Positions 45,039 to 52,808 of a stretch of DNA of 64,000 nt are shown here, one piece after another. Made by a program: the position numbers and the translations under genes. A model generated the notes under the pieces. It made no database searches. It was not told where the DNA came from and saw only the letters and a list, made by a program, of their open reading frames with translations. Source of the DNA: Verrucomicrobiota bacterium (lineage in GTDB: Bacteria; Verrucomicrobiota; Verrucomicrobiia; Opitutales; Opitutaceae); assembly GCA_023386835.1 (NCBI GenBank), contig JAEWIY010000018.1, positions 1 through 64,000 of the forward strand, written 5' to 3'. Every line of letters begins with the position of its first letter. Position 1 is the stretch's first letter.

Positions 45039-45071
45039 CCGCCCGGCGCTCTCGGCCGGGCGGTTCTCTTT
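45039..45071 (+). terminator. Rho-independent terminator of the nemR-like/trx/OYE unit
   Basis: A perfect 9-bp stem, 45039-45047 (CCGCCCGGC) with 45055-45063 (GCCGGGCGG), with a 7-nt loop, is followed by TTCTCTTT. It lies 18 nt after the OYE stop. Confidence 0.85.
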
Positions 45072-45075
45072 AATC

Positions 45076-45144
45076 ATGACAACGATTGTTCTGATTGTCG
45101 CCGCGCTGTCCGTGCTCGTCGCTTTGGACACTCAAGGCGTTTGA
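45076..45144 (+). CDS. Possible 22-residue hydrophobic peptide
   Basis: ATG 45076 to TGA 45144 would encode MTTIVLIVAALSVLVALDTQ plus two residues, almost all one membrane-spanning helix. It begins 5 nt after the terminator tail and has no visible ribosome-binding site. Single-helix micro-proteins of this size are real in bacteria, but chance ORFs of this length are common. It is given only as a candidate. Confidence 0.2.
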   Translation: MTTIVLIVAALSVLVALDTQGV

Positions 45145-45221
45145 GCGCAAAGGAGTCTTGTGTCCGCACTTCGCTGCGAGAGCTTTTGACTTGGCTGTTC
45201 TAGCAGCCCAGCCTGCGCCGC

Positions 45222-46604
45222 ATGACGACTCGACGTGAATTCCTGCGAGCGGCGGGTCTGTATGGTGCGGGCTTTATGGGACTGCGGGCCTTGGTTCATC
45301 CGGCCTTCGCGCAGAAGTCCTCCAGTCGCCGCGCCGCCGGTTTTGGTCCGTTAAGTGTGTCCGGTGCCGGGAAGATGCGACTGCCGCAGGGATTTCACAG
45401 CGTCGCGTTCTCATATCATGGCGAGGAGATGGACGACGGCCTCCTGGTGCCTGGACGGCACGACGGCATGGCTGCCTTTGCCGGGCCGGATGGCCGGGTC
45501 ATCCTCGTCCGCAACCACGAACTCGAAAGCGCCTGGGTGAAGGACAGCCCCTTCGGTCGCAACGCGGAGCGCCTGGACCGCGTGCCGGCGGACCGGATCT
45601 ATGATCGGGGCGGCGGTGTGCTGCCGTGCCTCGGCGGAACGACCACGCTCGTCTTCGACCCGCGGTCGCAGAAACTGGAGCGGCATTTCCTCAGCCTCGT
45701 TGGCACCCAGCGCAATTGTGCAGGTGGGCCAACTCCGTGGGGCACGTGGATCACCTGTGAGGAGGTCAACCTCGAGCCGGAGCCTGACGCGGAGAAGGCG
45801 CACGGGTTCAATTTTGAGGTTACACCATCAACCGAGCCTGGCCTAGTGGACCCGGTGCCGCTGAAGGCGATGGGCCGCTTTCGCCATGAGGCCGTGGCGG
45901 TCGATCCACGCTCAGGCTGCGTTTACGAGACCGAGGATCTCGGTGACGGTCTGTTGTACCGATTTGTACCCAAGACCCCGGGCCGGCTCGCGGAGGGCGG
46001 GCGCCTGCAGGCCTTGAAGCTGCGTGGCAACCGACGGGCGGATACGCGGAACTGGCCGGGCATGGAGGAATTCCCGATCGGCGAGCCGCAGCCGGTGGAG
46101 TGGGTCGACCTCGACGACGTGGAGGATCCGCAGAACACCCTGCGGAAGCGGGGAGCGGCCGCCGGTGCCGCCGTCTTCGCGCGCGGAGAAGGCGCGTGGT
46201 GGGGGCGCGACTCGGCGTACTTCGCGATGACGAATGGCGGGCGCAAGACGTTCGGGCAGATCTTTCGGTATCAGCCGAGTCCCTACGAAGGAACGGAGCG
46301 GGAAGGTGAGCAGCCGGGCTTCCTGGAACTCTTCGCGGAGCCGAACGACACGGAGCTGTTGCGCAACTGCGACAACGTCACGGTGGCGCCCTGGGGTGAC
46401 CTGATCCTTTGTGAGGATACCAGCGGGCATTGTCGCCTGGTCGGGGTGACTCCGGAGGGCGGTTTCTACGTCCTGGCCGAGATGGAGGAAGAGGAGGTCG
46501 AGCTGGCGGGAGCCTGCTTCTCACCCGACGGAAGCACCCTTTTCGTCAACGTCCAGCGTCCCGGCTACACGCTCGCCATCACCGGCCCTTGGCCGAAGGC
46601 CTGA
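45222..46604 (+). CDS. PhoX-family (DUF839) phosphatase-like protein with Tat signal
   Basis: A 460-aa secreted protein. The N terminus TTRREFLRAAGLYGAGFMG is a twin-arginine signal with a likely cut after HPAFA. The body matches the PhoX/DUF839 type: DGLLVPGRHDGMAAFAGPDGRVILVRNHEL, GGTTTLVFDP, CAGGPTPWGTWITCEE, GRFRHEAVAVDP, VYETEDLGDGLLYRFVP, and CDNVTVAPWGDLILCEDTSGHCRLVGVTPEG. PhoX enzymes are calcium/iron alkaline phosphatases folded before Tat export; this shorter form may have another phosphatase role. No Pho box was identified. It ends 24 nt from the convergent pseudouridine synthase gene. Confidence 0.85.
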   Translation: MTTRREFLRAAGLYGAGFMGLRALVHPAFAQKSSSRRAAGFGPLSVSGAGKMRLPQGFHSVAFSYHGEEMDDGLLVPGRHDGMAAFAGPDGRVILVRNHELESAWVKDSPFGRNAERLDRVPADRIYDRGGGVLPCLGGTTTLVFDPRSQKLERHFLSLVGTQRNCAGGPTPWGTWITCEEVNLEPEPDAEKAHGFNFEVTPSTEPGLVDPVPLKAMGRFRHEAVAVDPRSGCVYETEDLGDGLLYRFVPKTPGRLAEGGRLQALKLRGNRRADTRNWPGMEEFPIGEPQPVEWVDLDDVEDPQNTLRKRGAAAGAAVFARGEGAWWGRDSAYFAMTNGGRKTFGQIFRYQPSPYEGTEREGEQPGFLELFAEPNDTELLRNCDNVTVAPWGDLILCEDTSGHCRLVGVTPEGGFYVLAEMEEEEVELAGACFSPDGSTLFVNVQRPGYTLAITGPWPKA

Positions 46605-46628
46605 GTTCGCGCACGCGTGGGTGTCGTC

Positions 46629-47201
46629 TCAGGCGAACACGCTTTGCCGCTCTGCAGGTGTCAGCTCGCGCCAGCGGCCGCTCGCGAGCGCGAGTTTCGG
46701 GAGCGACAGCTGCCCGATCCGGACGCGAATCAGCCGAAGCGTGGGATGACCGATCGCCGCCGTCATGCGGCGGACCTGTCGGTTCTTGCCCTCCATCAGC
46801 TCCAGCGACAGCCATGAGTCGGGCACGGTCTTGCGAACGCGAATCGGTGGCTCACGAGGCGGCCAGGCGGGTGGTGGTGTGAGGAGAACAGCTCCGCCGG
46901 GACGGGTTCGGTAATCCTGAAGGACGACGCCGCGGCGCAGCCGTTGCAGCGCGTCTTCATTGGGCACGCCTTCGACTTGGGCCCAGTACTCGCGCCGATG
47001 ACCGTGCGCCGGATCAAGCAAGCGGGTGTTGAGCCCGCGTTCATCGCTCAGCAGCAACAAACCCTCCGAATCCGCATCAAGCCGGCCAAGCGGGTAAACC
47101 TGCGGTGGAAAACCGAAACCCGCCAGCGTGCCCCAGCGGGATCCCGGCTCGGGAGTAAACTGTGAGAGGATGCCGTACGGCTTGTGGAACGCCAGGAGCA
47201 C
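46629..47201 (-). CDS. RsuA/RluE-family rRNA pseudouridine synthase
   Basis: Pseudouridine synthase without an S4 domain. The catalytic motif is YPLGRLDADSEGLLLLSDE, with Asp as nucleophile. VLLAFHKPYGILSQFTPE is the usual start, and LMEGKNRQVRRMTAAIGHPTLRLIRVRIG the usual end. GTG 47201 gives 190 aa, near RluE size. A GTG at 47348 would add 49 residues and touch the divergent MDR gene start with no space between, which seems less likely. RluE modifies 23S rRNA U2457 in E. coli; the exact target here is not certain. Confidence 0.87.
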   Translation of the reverse strand: MLLAFHKPYGILSQFTPEPGSRWGTLAGFGFPPQVYPLGRLDADSEGLLLLSDERGLNTRLLDPAHGHRREYWAQVEGVPNEDALQRLRRGVVLQDYRTRPGGAVLLTPPPAWPPREPPIRVRKTVPDSWLSLELMEGKNRQVRRMTAAIGHPTLRLIRVRIGQLSLPKLALASGRWRELTPAERQSVFA

Positions 47202-47348
47202 GCGTGGTTGAGTAGCAGCGGGAAAGGCAGGACGAACAAGGCCGAAGATTTTGCGCCACGACCGGGCGTGGAGACCAATGCAGGGCCGGGGTTGCAGACG
47301 GGTCGAATAAGCCCTTCTTAGGGACTCGTTCGTTCGATCCCATTTCAC

Positions 47349-48341
47349 ATGCGTGCTGTTCAACTCTCCGCCGTTAATCAGTTGGAAGTGGTCGATGTGC
47401 CGGCACCTGAGCCCGGGGCCGACGAGGTCGTCGTGCGGGTGCACGCCGCCGCGCTGAACCACCGCGATGTGTGGATCAAAACGGGGCAGTATGCCGGGCT
47501 GAAGTTTCCCATCATCCCGTGTGCCGATGGCGCCGGCGTGATCGAGGCCGCTGGATCGGCGGTGGGAGCTTCGTGTGTCGGAGACGAGGTGATCATCAAT
47601 CCCGCGTTGCGCTGGGGCATCGACGAGGGCGCGCAGGGACCGAACTTCTCGATTCTCGGCCTGCCGCAGAACGGCACGCTGGCGGAACGCGTGGTGGTGC
47701 CGGCGTCGCAGGTTTCGCCCAAGCCGGCGCATCTCTCGTGGGAGGAGGCGGCAGCGCTGCCGCTGGCCGGTCTGACGGCGTTTCGGGCGCTGATTTCACG
47801 GGCGCAACTGAAGCCGCAGGAGCGCGTTCTCATCAGCGGTATCGGTGGTGGGGTGGCGGTTTTTGCGCTGCAGTATGCGGTCGCGCAGGGCGCGCAGGTT
47901 TGGGTGACCTCCAGCAGTCCGGAGAAGATCGAGCGCGCAGTGCAACTCGGCGCGAAGGCCGGATTCAACTACACGCAGACCGACTGGGCCAAAGCCGCGG
48001 CCAGCGATCCCGGGCTGTTTGACGTCATCATCGACGGCGCCGGCGGGCCGGGCTTCGAGCATCTGCTGGACCTGGCGGCTCCCGGCGGGCGAGTGGCGTT
48101 TTACGGCGCCACGCGTGGCAATCCTCCGATCCTGCCGATGCGTAAAGTCTTCTGGCGGCAGCTGAGCCTGCTGGGATCGACCATGGGCAGCCCGCGCGAC
48201 TGGAGCGCGCTGCTTGAATTTGTTTCCCGCAACCAGATCCGCCCGGTGATCAGTGAAGTTTTCCCGTTCGAGCGGGCGGCGGAGGCGTTCGACCTGATGG
48301 AACGCGCCGGCCAGTTCGGCAAAATCGTCATCAAGATCTGA
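47349..48341 (+). CDS. MDR-superfamily oxidoreductase, quinone-oxidoreductase-like
   Basis: A 330-aa medium-chain dehydrogenase/reductase. VVVRVHAAALNHRDVWIKTGQYAGLKFPIIPCADGAGVIEAAG is the N-terminal GroES-like domain. The NAD(P) fold reads ERVLISGIGGGVAVFALQYAVAQGAQVWVTSSSPEKIERAVQLGAKAGFNY. The four structural-zinc cysteines are missing and no catalytic zinc set is obvious, so it belongs with zinc-free quinone-oxidoreductase-like enzymes (YogA type). Substrate unknown. Confidence 0.88.
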   Translation: MRAVQLSAVNQLEVVDVPAPEPGADEVVVRVHAAALNHRDVWIKTGQYAGLKFPIIPCADGAGVIEAAGSAVGASCVGDEVIINPALRWGIDEGAQGPNFSILGLPQNGTLAERVVVPASQVSPKPAHLSWEEAAALPLAGLTAFRALISRAQLKPQERVLISGIGGGVAVFALQYAVAQGAQVWVTSSSPEKIERAVQLGAKAGFNYTQTDWAKAAASDPGLFDVIIDGAGGPGFEHLLDLAAPGGRVAFYGATRGNPPILPMRKVFWRQLSLLGSTMGSPRDWSALLEFVSRNQIRPVISEVFPFERAAEAFDLMERAGQFGKIVIKI

Positions 48342-48434
48342 ATACGCGGGGGCGAACTCTCGCGGGAATCCCTGGCTTTCGCCCGGCCCCGAATCTCAGC
48401 GGGCGGGCCGCACGTCGCCCGGTGGCTTGGGCAT

Positions 48435-48463
48435 AAAAAAGCCGCGACGGGTAGTCGCGGCTT
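48435..48463 (-). terminator. Rho-independent terminator of pnp
   Basis: Read on the minus strand, a perfect 10-bp stem (48454-48463 with 48439-48448, core AGCCGCGAC/GTCGCGGCT) with a 5-nt loop is followed directly by a run of six T (A-run 48435-48440 on the + strand). It lies about 43 nt after the pnp stop and can also slow + strand readthrough from the MDR gene. Confidence 0.9.
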
Positions 48464-48505
48464 CGTGAATACCGGCGATGTGCCGGATCGGGGGGCAGGC
48501 GAGCG

Positions 48506-50704
48506 TTACTCGGCGGCGCCGGGCTGCGTGTCGGCCGGGGCGGCTGCGGGAGCGGCGGCCGGCGGGTTCTGCGCCTCGAGGTCCTTCATCGCGGCTTTGC
48601 GCGAGAGGCGGACCTTGCCGGACTTCTCGTCAATGCCGATGCACTTGACCGTGATCGAGTCGCCGACCTTGACGACGTCCTCTGTGCGGCGCACGCGGAA
48701 GTCGGCCAGCTCGGAGATGTGGCAGAGGCCTTCCTTGCCCGGCAGGCACTCGACAAACGCGCCGAACTCCTTCGTGCCGGTGACGCGGCCAGTGTAGATC
48801 TTGCCGATCTCGATCTGGGCGCCGCCGCCGCAGAGGGCGTCGATTTCCTGGACCGCGCGGTTCATCGAATCCGCGTTGTTCGAGTAGATGAACACCTTGC
48901 CGGAATCGTCGTCCGCGATGTCGATCTGCGCACCCGTCGTCTCGACGATGCGACGGATCGTCTTGCCACCAGGGCCGATGAGCAGGCCGATCTTTTCCGG
49001 ATCGATCTGGATCGTCTGGATGCGCGGCGCGAAGGTGCTGAGCTCCTTGCGGGGAGCGGGCAGCGCGGCGAGCATGGCCTTGAGGATCTCGATTCGAGCG
49101 TCGCGGGCCTGGAAGATCGCGGTCTTCGCGATCTCAAACGGCAGGCCGTTGATCTTCAGGTCGAGTTGGAAGCCCGTGATGCCCTTCGTGGTACCGGCGA
49201 GCTTGAAGTCCATGTCGCCGAAGTGGTCTTCCTCACCGAGAATGTCGGTGATCGTGACCCACTTGCTGATCGAGCCATCCTCGGCATTGGCGGTCATGAG
49301 GCCACAGGAGATGCCCGCCACCGGAGCGATGATCGGCACACCGGCGTCCATCAGGGAGAGACAGCCACCGCAGATCGAGGCCATCGAGGTCGAGCCGTTG
49401 GAGGCCATGATCTCGGAGACCACGCGAATGGAGTACGGGAAGACGTCCTCGGGGGGCAGCACCGGCACGAGCGAGCGCTCGGCCAGGGCACCGTGGCCGA
49501 TTTCGCGGCGGCTCTGGCCACCGAAACGGCCGGTCTCGCCGACCGTGAAGGGCGGCATGTTGTAGTGAAGCATGAACGACTTGGAGGTCGCACCGCCGGT
49601 GAGGCCGTCCATGTCCTGGGCTTCCTTGGTCGGACCGAGGGTCGTGACGACCAGACCTTGCGTGTCACCGCGCTGGAACAGCGCGGAGCCGTGGACGCGG
49701 GGCAGGAGACCGACTTCCGCGGCGATCGGGCGGAGGGCCTTGGCGTCGCGGCCGTCGGCGCGCACACCGCGCTCGAGCACGGTCTGGCGGTAAGCCTTGT
49801 ACTGCAGGTCTTCGAAGGTGACGGCCAGGTCGGCGTCAGTGAACTTGCCTTCGCCGAGCTCGGCGAGCAGGGCGGCCTTGGCCTCTTCCTTCAGCGCCTT
49901 GACCTTGGCCGAGCGGATCTGCTTCTCGTGGCCGAAGATCGCTTCGCTGATCTTGGGGCCAACGACGCGCTCGATGATGGCGCGCGCTTCCGGGCTGGCC
50001 TTGACGAGTTCGAACTGCGCCTTGGGTTTGCCGACCTTGGCCGCGAGTTCCTTGATCGTGTTGATGATCGGCTGGATCGCCTGGTGGGCGAACTCGAGGG
50101 CTTCGATGAAGCGCTCTTCCGGGATCTGGTCCGCGGAGCCTTCGATCATCAGCATGTCCTTTTCGGTGCCGACGAAGATCAGGTCCAGCGAGGACGAGAA
50201 CATTTGCTCGATCGTCGGGTTGGCGACGAACTGGCCGTCGATCTCGGCGACGCGCACGCAGCCGATCGGGCCGCTCCACGGAATGTCGGAGATCGCGAGC
50301 GCGGCCGAGGCGCCGTTCACCATGAGGATGTCGGCCTCGTTGAGCTGGTCGGCCGACAGGAGCAGACCGATGATCTGGACCTCGTTCAGGAACCCTTCCG
50401 GGAAGAGGGGACGGCAGGGACGGTCGCAGAGACGCGACGTCAGGATTTCCTTCTCGGAGGGGCGACCTTCGCGCTTGAAATAGCCGCCGGGGAAGCGGCC
50501 GGCAGCGGAGTACTTCTCACGGTAATCGACGGTCAGCGGGAAGAAATCCTGCCCGGGCTTCATCGTCGTGGCCGCAACGGCGGACACGAACACGTTGGTT
50601 TCGCCCAAGGAGACGGTGACGGCGCCATTAGCGAACTTGGCCATGTCACCGGTGGTGAACTTGAGGCCCGTACCCGGGACCTCGACGGTTTGTTTGTTAT
50701 TCAT
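48506..50704 (-). CDS. pnp: Polyribonucleotide nucleotidyltransferase (PNPase)
   Basis: 3'-5' phosphorolytic exoribonuclease of RNA decay, 732 aa. Two RNase PH-like cores are seen: the first with DFFPLTVDYREKYSAAGRFPGGYFKREGRPSEKEILTSRLCDRPCRPLF, the second with RADGRDAKALRPIAAEVGLLPRVHGSALFQRGDTQ. Then come a KH domain (about 560-620, IGLLIGPGGKTIRRIVETTGA), an S1 domain (about 628-705, GRVTGTKEFGAFVECLPGKEGLCHISEL), and an Ala/Pro-rich tail. It lies downstream of rpsO, as in many bacteria, but with its own structured leader of about 300 nt and a terminator before it. Confidence 0.98.
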   Translation of the reverse strand: MNNKQTVEVPGTGLKFTTGDMAKFANGAVTVSLGETNVFVSAVAATTMKPGQDFFPLTVDYREKYSAAGRFPGGYFKREGRPSEKEILTSRLCDRPCRPLFPEGFLNEVQIIGLLLSADQLNEADILMVNGASAALAISDIPWSGPIGCVRVAEIDGQFVANPTIEQMFSSSLDLIFVGTEKDMLMIEGSADQIPEERFIEALEFAHQAIQPIINTIKELAAKVGKPKAQFELVKASPEARAIIERVVGPKISEAIFGHEKQIRSAKVKALKEEAKAALLAELGEGKFTDADLAVTFEDLQYKAYRQTVLERGVRADGRDAKALRPIAAEVGLLPRVHGSALFQRGDTQGLVVTTLGPTKEAQDMDGLTGGATSKSFMLHYNMPPFTVGETGRFGGQSRREIGHGALAERSLVPVLPPEDVFPYSIRVVSEIMASNGSTSMASICGGCLSLMDAGVPIIAPVAGISCGLMTANAEDGSISKWVTITDILGEEDHFGDMDFKLAGTTKGITGFQLDLKINGLPFEIAKTAIFQARDARIEILKAMLAALPAPRKELSTFAPRIQTIQIDPEKIGLLIGPGGKTIRRIVETTGAQIDIADDDSGKVFIYSNNADSMNRAVQEIDALCGGGAQIEIGKIYTGRVTGTKEFGAFVECLPGKEGLCHISELADFRVRRTEDVVKVGDSITVKCIGIDEKSGKVRLSRKAAMKDLEAQNPPAAAPAAAPADTQPGAAE

Positions 50705-50735
50705 CTATTCGATAGCTGTGCGGGCCTCGGACGGC

Positions 50736-50914
50736 GGACGATTCGCGGCCACGCGACGAATCGTTCGGGGTTTGGGGCGGTGACCGGCGTGACGCCGGAT
50801 CGGTGGAGCCTCACGAACGTGAGGTCGGGACCACCCCTAAGGGGAAGTCGCTGGTAACCAGCTGGGCAATCCTCGTCACCGACGAGAGATTTCCGTTTGG
50901 CGCCCACCGATCCG
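50736..50914 (-). ncRNA. Highly structured leader RNA of pnp
   Basis: The 308 nt between the rpsO stop and the pnp start hold no gene. Helices seen (+ coordinates): P1 50796-50806 with 50904-50914 (11 of 11); inside it P2 50868-50877/50881-50891, P3 50850-50854/50858-50862, P4 50829-50837/50841-50849 (8 of 9), and P5 50809-50815/50818-50824. Toward pnp are P6 50784-50789/50793-50798, which shares 3 nt with P1, and P7 50736-50745/50757-50766 (10 bp). A closed multibranch fold beside a competing hairpin looks like a regulatory leader. E. coli pnp is also controlled through its leader, but not with this shape. Confidence 0.65.
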
Positions 50915-50960
50915 TGTCGGCGGCAACAAGCGGAAATGTCCCAGTCGTGAAACGAACGTC

Positions 50961-50999
50961 CAAAAAGACAACGGGCGATCCGCGGATCGGATCGCCCGT
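50961..50999 (-). terminator. Rho-independent terminator of rpsO
   Basis: On the minus strand the 12-bp perfect stem 50988-50999 with 50971-50982 (core ACGGGCGATCCG), 5-nt loop, is followed by TGTCTTTTT, 14 nt after the rpsO stop. It would separate rpsO from pnp unless readthrough occurs. Confidence 0.88.
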
Positions 51000-51012
51000 C
51001 TTGCCAAAAGGG

Positions 51013-51276
51013 TTACTTGCGGAGGTTCAGCTTCTTCAGCAGGTCCTGGTACTTCGCCAGATCATGCCGCTTGACGTAGTCGAGCAGCTTGCGGCGCCGG
51101 GAGGCCATTTGAAGAAGACCGCGGCGGCTGTGGAAGTCCTTCCGATGCGTCCGCAGGTGCTCGGTCAAATGATTGATGCGAGCGGTCAGGAGCGCGATCT
51201 GGACTTCGGACGAACCGGTATCCTTGTCGTGGGTTTTGAATTCGGCGATGATTTCGGGTTTAGCGACGGTAGACAT
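51013..51276 (-). CDS. rpsO: 30S ribosomal protein S15
   Basis: An 87-aa protein that binds the central domain of 16S rRNA. ATG 51276 gives the standard S15: HDKDTGSSEVQIALLTARINHLTEHLRTHRKDFHSRRGLLQMASRRRKLLDYVKRHD, the family signature throughout. The open frame upstream has no S15 likeness. It is followed by a terminator and the pnp leader. S15 often represses its own mRNA, and two hairpins in its leader are candidates for the binding site. Confidence 0.98.
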   Translation of the reverse strand: MSTVAKPEIIAEFKTHDKDTGSSEVQIALLTARINHLTEHLRTHRKDFHSRRGLLQMASRRRKLLDYVKRHDLAKYQDLLKKLNLRK

Positions 51277-51384
51277 TTGGTTTGTGGTGAGATGAGGCAC
51301 GACTGTAGGGGACCTTCGCAGGCCCCGTGCCACCCGCCTCCGCTGCGGCCGAAACCACAGCGTTAGCCGGTGCCACCGTTCCAA

Positions 51385-51438
51385 TCCCGCGGGGGCGGGA
51401 CCAGCCATGGTGGGATCCCGAAACCGACGGGATTCCAC
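51385..51438 (-). promoter_or_regulatory. Two hairpins in the rpsO leader, possible S15 operator
   Basis: In the 237 nt between the DUF721 stop and rpsO, 51410-51420 pairs with 51428-51438 (10 of 11 in RNA, loop of 7), and 51385-51390 pairs with 51395-51400 (6 of 6, loop of 4). Both lie 110-160 nt upstream of the rpsO start. S15 leaders differ in structure between phyla, so autoregulation here is only a suggestion. Confidence 0.4.
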
Positions 51439-51513
51439 TAACGCAAGTGCGGAGCATCCCGGAGGGGTATTGGGGCGGCAAGCCGATTTTTCCGCGGCTG
51501 CGGCAATAAATCG

Positions 51514-51909
51514 TCAACCTGCGCGAATGAGCAGATCCCGCACGTGACCGCACCCCGGAATCTCCTGGATTCGCCCGACAATGGTGCGCCGATGCAAGCT
51601 CAGTTCCTGCCGAACCACCGCATGTTGTGCAATCACCACAAGCTTGCCGCGTCCATCGATCGCCACGGCGTGGGAGTAGTGGGCATTGGCGGGTCCAACC
51701 ACCTCGGACCAGCGGTCACGAATAGCCTGCTCGGGAGAGGCGCGGCCTATCTGGTGTTTGGCCAGCAGGTCCTCCACGAGGTCCGCCAGCGGTTTTGTGA
51801 CTCGTTTGCGTTGTTTCGCCGGGATTTCGGAGGGTACACCCCGCAGGTCGCCGATGAGTTCCTCGGCCAGTCGGCTGAACTGAAAGGGTTCCTTGTCTTT
51901 GGCGCTCAC
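51514..51909 (-). CDS. DUF721 (DciA-like) protein
   Basis: A 131-aa protein from a GTG start. RDRWSEVVGPANAHYSHAVAIDGRGKLVVIAQHAVVRQELSLHRRTIVGRIQEIPG has the DUF721 pattern: a Trp-containing helix, then small strands and a helix. DciA proteins of this family load the replicative helicase in bacteria without DnaC/DnaI. Whether this one does so is inferred from the fold pattern. The N-terminal 60 residues are charged. It lies upstream of rpsO on the same strand. Confidence 0.75.
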   Translation of the reverse strand: MSAKDKEPFQFSRLAEELIGDLRGVPSEIPAKQRKRVTKPLADLVEDLLAKHQIGRASPEQAIRDRWSEVVGPANAHYSHAVAIDGRGKLVVIAQHAVVRQELSLHRRTIVGRIQEIPGCGHVRDLLIRAG

Positions 51910-51974
51910 GCAGGTCGTCCGATCAGGCTTCCGTCAGCGAAGGGCAGGTGCAACCCCGTTCCGCCACCGTCTGA

Positions 51975-52778
51975 CTAGTCCGGTGGTTGGTCGACCGGCG
52001 TGATCGTTTGCGGCGCCCGTTCCGCTTCGTACAACCGACTGTAGCGCACGAACGTGCCAAACGCCGTCGCCACGGCGATGTAGAACCCGGGATACCCGTC
52101 GAGGAAGCCGCGGCGCAGGACGTACGCGCGGAAAAACCGCCACCACGGGCGAAAGACAGCCGCGCCGAGGCTAAACCGCCGCTGGCGGGCTCGTTGCGCC
52201 TGCACAAAGAGGTCGGCGAACGGGTTGATCTTGGCGACGTGGCTCGAAAGGGTGGGAAACGAATAGTGCAGGAGGTCGCCCGGCAGCGTCGCGACCGGAC
52301 CGTCGCACTCGATCTTTTCATGCACGAAAGCGTCGCCTCCCCAGCGACCGCGTCGCCGGTCCATCAGTCGCAGGCTCAGATCGGGGTACCAGTCGCCGTG
52401 GGTAATCCAGCGGCCAAGAAACCACACTTTGCGCGGAAAACGCGCGCCGGCGAAGCGATGATGCGCCTGCTCGGCGAAGAAGCTCTGGAGCGCGGCCCGA
52501 AGCTCGGGTGAGACGGCCTCATCGGCGTCCAGGCACAGCACCCAATCGTATCGGGCGAGGCCGACGGCGGCGTTTTTGGTGTCCCGGAATCCCCGCCACG
52601 GCACTTCAACCACCCGTGCGCCGGCCCGGGTGGCCACGGCCGCGCTGTCGTCGGTGCAGCCGTTGAGGGCCACGACCTGCTCCGCCGTCCAGCCCGCCAC
52701 GCTTCCCAGGCAACGGGGCAGGTTATGCGCCTCGTTGCGCGCAACGATTACAACCGACACCGGCAGTGGATCCGCCAT
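51975..52778 (-). CDS. GT2 family glycosyltransferase, LPS-core type (WaaE/KdtX-like)
   Basis: A 267-aa cytoplasmic or membrane-associated transferase. PVSVVIVARNEAHNLPRCLGSVAGW is the GT2 start, and YDWVLCLDADEAVSPELRAAL carries the DxD-type metal motif. GDWYPDLSLRLMDRRRGRWGGDAFVHEKIE and LLHYSFPTLSSHVAKINPFADL are typical of WaaE-like enzymes that add glucose to the inner core. The last 60 residues are aromatic and basic and may bind the membrane. It lies 30 nt after the GT9 gene on the same strand. Confidence 0.88.
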   Translation of the reverse strand: MADPLPVSVVIVARNEAHNLPRCLGSVAGWTAEQVVALNGCTDDSAAVATRAGARVVEVPWRGFRDTKNAAVGLARYDWVLCLDADEAVSPELRAALQSFFAEQAHHRFAGARFPRKVWFLGRWITHGDWYPDLSLRLMDRRRGRWGGDAFVHEKIECDGPVATLPGDLLHYSFPTLSSHVAKINPFADLFVQAQRARQRRFSLGAAVFRPWWRFFRAYVLRRGFLDGYPGFYIAVATAFGTFVRYSRLYEAERAPQTITPVDQPPD

Positions 52779-52808
52779 GGTGAAGCGATGAACAAGGGGC
52801 TGAGCAGC

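Noticed and set aside
46629..47732. 367-codon version of the pseudouridine synthase gene
   Set aside because: The first half is antisense to the MDR gene and has no family likeness; the family core begins at VLLAFHKPYG near 47201.
48719..50857. 712-codon open frame on the + strand opposite pnp
   Set aside because: It is an exact antisense shadow of pnp, with Asp/Arg/Gly-heavy composition and no fold or motif; such frames are common at this GC content.
51401..51480. tRNA-like arm in the rpsO leader (loop resembling a T-arm)
   Set aside because: No acceptor stem, anticodon arm or CCA end could be fitted; it reads as simple hairpins.
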